Assembly (NCBI GenBank): GCA_008931825.1
Contig: QXVZ01023286.1
Location: 251,625 to 315,624 of the forward strand
Length of the DNA: 64,000 nt
Direction of reading: 5' to 3'
Source of the DNA: Phallusia fumigata
Lineage: Eukaryota > Chordata > Ascidiacea > Phlebobranchia > Ascidiidae
Numbering within the stretch: the first letter of the stretch is position 1; each line of letters opens with the position of its first letter. The notes under the pieces are model-generated. The model was given only the letters and a program-made list of their open reading frames with translations, was not told the origin of the DNA and did not search any database. Below are positions 56,598 through 64,000 of this stretch, one piece after another. The position numbers and the translations under genes were made by a program.

Positions 56598-57464
56598 CTA
56601 AGATGGAGCAGTAAAAAATCTTGTTTCATTTAATGATCCTCCCAAAAAATATGTTCCGGTGTAATAAAAAGCAGTCTGTAGCAAAATGGGCAAAGATTTG
56701 GCTTCAGTGTTTGTTTGTGGTGTTGTATCTGAACTGGTAGCAAGAGGATGTGTGTTTTCATCTTGCCCTGCACCATCAGTCTGTGATAGTTGCTCTTGGG
56801 CAGCGGCATTCAACAGGTTTGCCTGAGAAACAATTTAAAAAATTTGTTTTGCACTCTTGCAATAAATATACATGTATTTCTTTGCCCCATAAGTAACTGA
56901 AAAGTTTTGTTTCAATTAGTTTTTATTATAAGTGGACACTTTGAATTTATGTTTGCAAGATATGTATCGTCTATCATTAAGTCATATTCTGCAAAATTGA
57001 TTAGCTCTAAAAAACAAAAAATATACCCCAAAACAGACCAATTTTCCTTAAACCCATAAAAAGAATTGAATGTGAAATTTGGACAGGAAACTTACATTCA
57101 TCCAAAGGCTTAAATGGATAAAAACCACACCAATGACGAAGCTGATGCTAAACAAGGTGAAAAAGTGGAACAAGATGTGTCGTTCATGGCCCCTAAAATA
57201 AAAATAACAGGCAGTTAAAACATCAGAACAACCAAGTTGGTAATTTGGGTTCGGCTAGTGCTTATCGCAACCAGTAACTACTGTAATAAATTTCTACAGA
57301 GGAACTAATAAAGAGTGAAAATATTCTTACCTTATGCCTTCATAGACCTTATCATCTTGAGCTGGCGGGCGCTTTGGTTGTTGGTGTGATGACGTTGCCT
57401 CAGCTTCCGACCTATCTTCACCAACTGTCAATCTTTTTCTAATATTTTCATGAGGCTCCTCCAT
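56598..57464 (-). CDS. Small single-pass membrane protein, unrecognised (3 exons, 151 aa)
   Basis: Exons on the minus strand 57331-57464, 57096-57192 and 56598-56822 have clean GT-AG junctions and an open frame of 151 residues. Residues 1-44 are charged and polar, with MEEPHENIRKRL at the start. A strongly hydrophobic segment at about 51-75 (ILFHFFTLFSISFVIGVVFI) is the single membrane span. The rest is Gln/Thr/Ser-rich, with a possible N-glycosylation site NET near the end. There is no signal peptide before the span, so it would be a signal-anchor protein of unknown orientation. I do not recognise the family. Confidence 0.6.
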
Positions 57465-59064
57465 ATTTTCTAAATTCTACTATTGCCAACTCACATTGAG
57501 TGATTTTAGTTAGTAAACTTTGTTAAAGTAATCTGTGCAAACAAAATTCTGAGCTTAGCATTCGTAAAACTGTTATATTGGAATCATCCAAATTAGTCAA
57601 TGTTCTTTCTTAAGCTCCTTGACTAATCCATTGTTAACTTTTCTATGAAAAAGAAGGATAAATATGACAATATTGTGGCAAAAGTATGTTTTAAGATCAA
57701 AGTAAACCACATTTTTTAACAAAAGCTTAGGCCAAAAAGTAGCTTGAAAGTTTCCAGGTAAATATATTTTAATTTTTGTCATCGGGGTCGGGGGGCTTGT
57801 ACTTGCATTTATAAACAGAAAAAAGTGCAAATATACCATCAATATGCCATTTTATTTAGTAGTTTTCATCACAAATGCAAGAACACTACTTTCCAACAAT
57901 ATGGCACGTGCATGGATCTGTGCGCTCAACAAATCAAGCATGCTTCAGAAAATGCTTACCCATAGCGATTCGTTAACCGCGGTGCACGCCCAACTGCTAA
58001 CCAAACACAACTGCTGTTTACAGTTTTGCCCTGACGTTGCGTCACGGTTTGGCGGTCACCGCACGAATGACGTTGCATGTACGCAAAAAAACATATTTTA
58101 GTAATTTTAACACTATTTAAAATGATTGAATTTATTAACGACTCAAACGTTGTATTTGGCTCACAAGTTTTAAATTTTAAACCACGAAACGGTCATCTGG
58201 ACTTGTAATGGCAAATAAATCTTATTTTATATATGATTGGCTTAAAAGTGGGCGTTGTCCCTAAGTTACTCGGCTTCATATGCAAATCATTGTTTTTTCT
58301 CATTAATTTGATAAAATTGCCAACTAGTTTGACATGTGTTGCTCAATCTGTAGTTTGAGCTATAGTTAGTTAGTGTGGTCAAATGCTTTAACATAGCCGG
58401 TAAACGTCACACGCATGGTGGCGTAAGAGGGTGACGAAGTATTACATCAAAAACGGGTTGAGTCAAAGAATACTATTGTTGAGTTTGGTTGAGCAAATTG
58501 CTTGTTTAGGACAGTATGTCTAAATAAAACTACAACTTGTAGTTGTACCGTAAATGTTTGTCTAAGTGTGTATATAAGTGATTCTTAACGGCGGCTTACA
58601 ATCAACCTTTACGCGGCTTTCGAAAAACGTCGTGAAAAACAGAGAATTTTATTAACTAATCAGCTGAAAATAGCGGGAAAAATTCGTTACCTTGCAAAAT
58701 TGCGTTTTTTTGCTAAAAATATGCTTTACATTGTTGTCTGCCTCTTTCAGACTCTGGATCGATGGCATTTATTACGTATAGGCTATACGCAGCAAATGGT
58801 TATTCCTCCATCTAAACAACTTGCGTTGTTTTCATGTGGTTGCCTATAAACATGAGGCTTTAAATTTGTTTCTGTCACTAAAAAAGGTTGAATGCCACTT
58901 ACTTATATTAACGCGTTTGTGGTCAAAACTTTTGGAACATTGTTTTATTTAAACAAAAATATTGCACAAAACGTTCGTACAACCAGATATATAGTTTACA
59001 GACAATACAAATTAAAGTTTACAACATTGGGAAATGAGTGAATATCACACAAGCGCGGCTTTGT
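57465..59064. other. Intergenic region, small membrane gene to SLC49-like gene
   Basis: No exon recognised. A minus-strand AATAAA (plus-strand TTTATT, 58944-58949) lies 116 bp beyond the stop of the transporter gene and is its likely polyadenylation signal. Confidence 0.5.
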
Positions 59065-60555
59065 CTACTTGTCGCCATTGCTGGTAAGCAGTTTCATTTT
59101 TTCGCTGTCGGTGCCAATTGTACTGCTTCCACTGTCAGCTTGGAGCCGCTTATAGGGTGGCCGCATTATGAGAAATATTACAGACGATATAAACGTAAGA
59201 GCAAACGGAAATGATGTGGAGGCGGTGGCACCGATGTTACTAAGCAACACACGCCCGATAATGGGATAGATGAGACGGAAAATCCCCATTCCGATGATGT
59301 TAACCATCGTGACAAGCATTGTGGGTTTGGGGTAAGTTACCTCGATGAGAATTTCAAAGAGTGACGTGTTGGCCATGCCCAGGAATAGGCCCTGAGCTAC
59401 AACTCCGACGTATACACAGACCAAAAGTGAAAACCTCACCCCAAGTAGAATCACCAGACACGTGACGCACTCAAAAAATACGCTAAACAGCACCACCTCG
59501 CGGAACTTTTTCGTTTTGGTGATCAGAGGACCAGCAATGAAGCCTCCTATCGTGTAAGTAATCCAGCCGCCCATTAGAACCAGACCAGCCTTGGAGTTTA
59601 GCTGCGTTTGACCGACGAACTTTGTATGCAGAACAGAGGACAAGAGCACGCTGTTATTACGCAATACAGGATTGACGGCGCCGAACACAAACCAAACGGC
59701 GACAAAGTACGGATCTGTGAAGAGTTCTTTGATAACTTGCTTGTACTGCTGTAGGGCTTCAGTAAAACTTTGTTTCTGAAGGTCGCCGGTTTTAACTTTC
59801 TGTATAATGGCCTTGGCTTGGGCTTCGCTGGGCGGCAAGGGTGGCGCATCGACGACAAAGAAATAGACACAAACTGTGAGCAGCGCAGCAATCACTGTGA
59901 ACGTAATAAATATCCACGTAAGTCGGAATCCGATCACACCCATGCTTTGACGTACATTCACGATTTCCGGCGTCAGTACTGACCCCACAGACTCGCCGAC
60001 GCCGCGGCCCACCACTTGCAGCGCTACAGCGGTGGCTACTTCAACCGTGGGAAACCAAATCGCGGCGGTAGGTGGCGGTATAGACCAGGAAATGATGTTG
60101 CTGAAACCCATCACCGTCTGGCCGACTATAATTGAGATGTAACCCGTCGGCATTGAAGCTCCAACAGTTGTGAGAGCGAAGCCTAACAGCAGCGTGGACG
60201 TCATCAGTAGGTACGACTGACGGAAGCCTAGTCGTGACGTCAGCCATGACATAGGCAGAGACATGCTGAGGAACACTACGGATTGAGTAAGGATAAACCA
60301 ATCTACTTGCCATGGTTGGATGCCAAGAAACTTGACAAATACACTGTTAATTGGGCCATAGCAGGACTGATTAAAACCTCGAAGAAAAATAGCCACACAA
60401 GAAATGGTCAGGATCACCCATCGTCTACTGTAGACACCAAGTTTCATTGAGACCGAATCTACTTCTTCGTCCATAATTTCTTCGTTGTTTGCCACCGTGG
60501 ATGATGGTTGAGTATTTTGTTCTGGAGCGGCACCGTTGTCTGTTGGAACGCCCAT
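59065..60555 (-). CDS. SLC49 (FLVCR/DIRC2)-like MFS transporter, intronless (496 aa)
   Basis: A single uninterrupted reading frame of 496 residues. After a 35-residue acidic head, VYSRRWVILTISCVAIF opens the first membrane span. About twelve hydrophobic spans follow, in two groups of six separated by a cytoplasmic stretch (around 245-280) that contains PPLPPSEAQAK, resembling the linker of FLVCR and DIRC2. Late in the second half, LFEILIEVTYPKP matches the SLC49 pattern FELFVETVYP. Known SLC49 members move heme, choline or related small molecules across plasma or organelle membranes. The substrate here cannot be told. The lack of introns in the coding region, unlike every other multi-domain gene in the window, may mean origin by retroposition or intron loss. 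No poly-A remnant was seen. Confidence 0.85.
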   Translation of the reverse strand: MGVPTDNGAAPEQNTQPSSTVANNEEIMDEEVDSVSMKLGVYSRRWVILTISCVAIFLRGFNQSCYGPINSVFVKFLGIQPWQVDWFILTQSVVFLSMSLPMSWLTSRLGFRQSYLLMTSTLLLGFALTTVGASMPTGYISIIVGQTVMGFSNIISWSIPPPTAAIWFPTVEVATAVALQVVGRGVGESVGSVLTPEIVNVRQSMGVIGFRLTWIFITFTVIAALLTVCVYFFVVDAPPLPPSEAQAKAIIQKVKTGDLQKQSFTEALQQYKQVIKELFTDPYFVAVWFVFGAVNPVLRNNSVLLSSVLHTKFVGQTQLNSKAGLVLMGGWITYTIGGFIAGPLITKTKKFREVVLFSVFFECVTCLVILLGVRFSLLVCVYVGVVAQGLFLGMANTSLFEILIEVTYPKPTMLVTMVNIIGMGIFRLIYPIIGRVLLSNIGATASTSFPFALTFISSVIFLIMRPPYKRLQADSGSSTIGTDSEKMKLLTSNGDK

Positions 60556-63092
60556 TGTAAGTTATAAGAAATGATCGCTATTTAAACGTCTGAAGTGCGC
60601 TAAAATAAACATAATATTATCTTAATTGTCTGCTAAACCATGTTATGCCAAACAATATTATAATGCTACGAAGCACTTTACTTTTCGACAAACCGCAGTT
60701 TTTGCGATCAAGTTTTAGTTATAGTTAGGTTTAAGTTAGCAAAAGCAGCCTGGAAACTAAAGGATTAACTTGGATTCTTTACATATGTGTGCACACGACA
60801 GACATGTTTACATTTGTGAAAAGACAGTCACATTGGTAGCAGGGTTTGTTTACAATTGTGTTTTTAGTAAACCAGTCATTGAAACGCTATAATCAGTCAC
60901 CATGCCCTAAGAGTCATTGCCTAAGCACAGAAAAACAAGACCTCTATTCAGTCAAGCAACACCAAATGCGTGCAGTGGTTCACGAAACCCAAAGCTGTAT
61001 CATAAAGGTGTGGAAAAAGACGACCCCTTAATCTATAATACGCCGTTTCACAAAACTGAGCGGCTCAGCTTTCTGCGCCATCGTGGTGAATCTTATACAT
61101 CTGGGTACTAGTTTATGTTTGTGTTCAAGCATATGCTAAAACTTAGTTTGGCCCTAAGCTTTTCCGGTACAATGCACTCTAACGGTACACCGAACAACGC
61201 AAAATGTCAGAGTTCCATACATTAACACAACAAAATAAATAACACATGACATCAGAATTGGAAAATCCCTAACCATGCTGCTAGATCGAAAACTTTATCG
61301 ATTTGCCCCGTAGTTGCAAACTATTTGTTTAAATATGTTGAACAACATCACGCCTTGTACTCTTATCAGGGGACGTTCTATTTCAAATTGGAACACATTT
61401 TTATTGTAGGAAGACATGCGTTTTCCCGCAAAGCCTTTAAAATAAAAAAGAAACACACCAGGGCATCGCGACAACCTTGCTAAAACTCATATATCATCAA
61501 ACTTACTATATGGTCAATTAAACAAACTAAAGTTACATGTCTTTTTTCAAACACCCCTTTTTCAACAAGCTCAACAACCTTCCAAACCAAACAATACTCT
61601 CAACCTATCGTCGCCAACCAAGGCTTCCTTGTGCTGAGGATCACTCAAGAAAAATCAGTGCAATAATCAAAGAGCACCCGTATTACTCTATCACGTGAAA
61701 CCCTGGCCAGCTCTTATAATTAGCCTTCGAGTGTGGTAAAGTTAGAACTGTTCTTGCTGTTGATGAATTGATTAGGTGACAACTTCCGAGCCCCAGCAAT
61801 TAATTCACAAGTTTCGGTCGTGATCATAGGCTCGTATTAAGCACAAGATGACTTTGCAAACCTAGATACGGTTCAATACCTTGTTTACGTCCCAGACATG
61901 TAATAAAAGATTACAAGCAAATTGAATTTGTTCAAATGTTAAGGCAACACATAGAATTACTGATTTTCTAAGTTGCTGGTTTTAGTCAGCTTAAACATGA
62001 AGTAGCGAAGATTCTTATTTAATTAACCATGCGTACTTGCAACTCTAATCGTTTTTGTAACGTGTAATACTTGTATGGCGACTCATCGTAACTTTTGTTC
62101 TTCGAATTGGCGGTCACCAGTGAAAAACATACCCTGTTAAATACTATGCCTGAAATTCCCCATCCTACAAGACCTCCACCTTTTAGATGCAAAAAAATAA
62201 ATATCGTGGCACTGTCTAGCAAAATTTTTTTCACCAGAATTTGTCAGTTTCAATTTACCTCAGCAGTAGCCTATATTCGCACACTGGTTTTCAAACACTA
62301 AATATGGGTGTGCCAATGTGACCTTGTAAGGCGTAAAAACGTTAGGCTGCGCTAAAATGCGTTGAGGAAGAAGCGTTGGCTTTAATTCGCATATCGGTAT
62401 GTGGAGATATCCTGAATGATTTATTATCCTTTCCGGGAGGGCACAGGCCTAAACTAATCTACCACATTATATATTCAGGAACAAATGCTTGGTCTTGCTT
62501 GCGTAATACGAGATAACAGGATTACCTTTTTTTACTTCAACCACGATGTAAACCATATTTGACTTAGGGAGTTTTAAAATATATGGATTACGATCTACCC
62601 TAGAGTCAATAATTAGATCATTGGTTGATATAACATATAACATTCATATTGTTGGTTCGCACACTACTTAACATTTTTTAACTTTCAAGGTTTTTAATCT
62701 TCTTTGTGCAACTTTGCTTCGCCATCCTGAATGTGCAATCATAATATTTTCCAGTTTGTTATTGAATAAATTTAACAAATGACCACAAAGTTGGCTGCAC
62801 AGACGGTTGGCAACCAATAACAAAAAAACAGAACTATATTTAAACAACGAATGTTATATCATAACTAACCTTAATTATCTTGAAAAACAGATTGTAACAA
62901 TTTAAAAGTTTTTAAAATTTAACATTTTTTCTGTTTTCGCTCATCTGCTTTTTCATCAATTCCCGCCTTTATAATTAGACACTGTTACGAAACAACAGAC
63001 AAGACAAAGGTTGCATTGTTTCAAATTTATCTAGAAAAGCAGGCAAAGCATTTAGTTCCAGAAGGTTTCAGTTGTATTGTTATCCGCAAAAA
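60556..63092. other. Intergenic region upstream of two divergent genes
   Basis: It separates the SLC49-like gene (-) from the HSF-like gene (+) and should hold both promoters. No coding exon or repeat with clear ends was seen; the sequence is AT-rich. Confidence 0.45.
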
Positions 63093-64000
63093 ATGGATAC
63101 GACCACTTTGACCGTGTGTGGATTTGGAAATCGAAGGGAACTGAACACCACAGGCTTTCCAGCAAAACTGTATCGCCTAACCAGCAATGAATGCTACTGC
63201 TCAATTTGGTGGGCCGAGGATGGGACGCATATCGTTATCGATGTGCCGAAATTTGAAAGCGAAATCCTGCGAAATGGAGCAATACCACGTTGTGACCGTT
63301 TTAAGACTATGGCGTTCACCAGCTTTATTCGCCAACTCAATTTGTATGGATTTCGTAAGGTATTTTGTGTTCATTTGGTAACTGTAAAACTTTTAAAAGG
63401 TTGTCTGTGCCCTAATGTGTTTCTGCATGAAACCTTTAGATTGTTTATTTTAGATACTATTTAACACTTTTCACAAATATCAAATTTTATAAACCAAAGA
63501 ACGGCTTTTCAAAACATTTGCAACAATGACAACCAGCATACTGAACCTTCCAATCCTTGACTTGAATTAAGGCCGAGTTTTATAGTAGTTACCACCCTCT
63601 ATGTCAGCAGCCTGTTAACATATAGTTGCACAAACAACGATGTTTTTTAAAATTAGCCTTCATATGCTGACTTTTAACTAGAGGTTTTCTGTTTAAATTA
63701 ACGCTTACTTATTGTGTTTTTTCAACATATCCACAACTCGACATGCGGGGCGGATAACAATGCCTTTATTTGTCAGGTTGTCGTGGACAACGGTTTACGT
63801 GACGACCCGGTCGACTGGCAACGATATGCTCATGCATTTTTCTTCCGTGGAAGATTAGATATTTTGCATTGGGTTCGACGGCAACCTGGACCATTCCATT
63901 GTCGAATGTCGCGCGCATCTAGACAGGCTGTTGCCGCCATGCGTTCCTACAACGAGTATGTATCACATAGACAAAACCAGTGCATATGGTCAGTTTGCTA
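63093..64000 (+). CDS. Heat-shock-factor-type DNA-binding protein, 5' part only
   Basis: Exon 1 is 63093-63359 (89 residues, phase 0) and exon 2 starts at 63777. Exon 2 ends near 63955, or 63959 if a later donor is used, and the gene then runs out of the window. The HSF domain is clear: FPAKLYRLTSNE (22-33), SIWWAEDGTHIVID (37-50) and the recognition helix FTSFIRQLNLYGFRKV (75-90). Exon 2 supplies the wing and last strand with HAFFFRGRLDILHWVRR. The SIWW signature and the Asp-containing strand resemble HSF5/HSFY-type members more than HSF1. As a nuclear factor it would bind nGAAn repeats; a role in germ cells is only a guess from the subfamily. The first in-frame ATG is used. Confidence 0.88.

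Overview
The window looks like a piece of a compact, AT-rich, intron-rich animal genome. The introns are mostly short (about 80 to 1,500 bp) and there are many MITE-like elements, tRNA-derived SINEs and head-to-head gene pairs. The best-conserved proteins (MLH1, TAF8, UPRT) resemble their vertebrate counterparts. A tunicate of the Ciona type is my best guess, but this is inferred from gene structure and was not tested. Exon limits were read by eye from splice signals, reading phase and family conservation.

Layout. 0.7-13.7 kb: two tandem five-exon genes for Golgi carbohydrate sulfotransferases with identical intron phases (385 and 387 aa). 15.7-33.0 kb: a segmental duplication. Unit A (about 15.96-23.49 kb) and unit B (about 26.96-32.54 kb) each carry a four-TM membrane protein gene (+), a Gfo/Idh/MocA-type oxidoreductase gene (-, 425 aa, intact in both units) and a MADF-domain gene (-). 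In unit A the MADF copy is a fragment. In unit B the four-TM gene lacks exon 1. Unit A also contains an extra 1.2 kb block that ends at a single N and looks identical to unit B, which suggests an assembly chimera or very recent conversion. Between the units lie a fold-back element filled with minisatellite and a smaller hAT-like MITE.

33.4-40.4 kb: a complete 15-exon MLH1 gene (710 aa) whose introns hold a SINE and several MITEs, two of them with clear target-site duplications. It lies head-to-head with the MADF gene. 43.6-48.4 kb: TAF8 (-, 304 aa) and UPRT (+, 238 aa), head-to-head with 400 bp between start codons. 48.4-56.6 kb is gene-poor. 56.6-57.5 kb: a small single-pass membrane protein (-). 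59.1-60.6 kb: an intronless SLC49/FLVCR-like MFS transporter (-). 63.1 kb to the end: the first exons of a heat-shock-factor-type DNA-binding protein.

The genes do not form an operon or pathway; this is an ordinary chromosomal gene neighbourhood. Its distinctive points are the segmental duplication with differential decay, two GC-AG introns, and a set of non-autonomous DNA transposons with readable insertion signatures. I saw no retrovirus, LTR element, Polinton, CRISPR array, rRNA or confident tRNA gene. I found nothing that qualifies as a new biological system.
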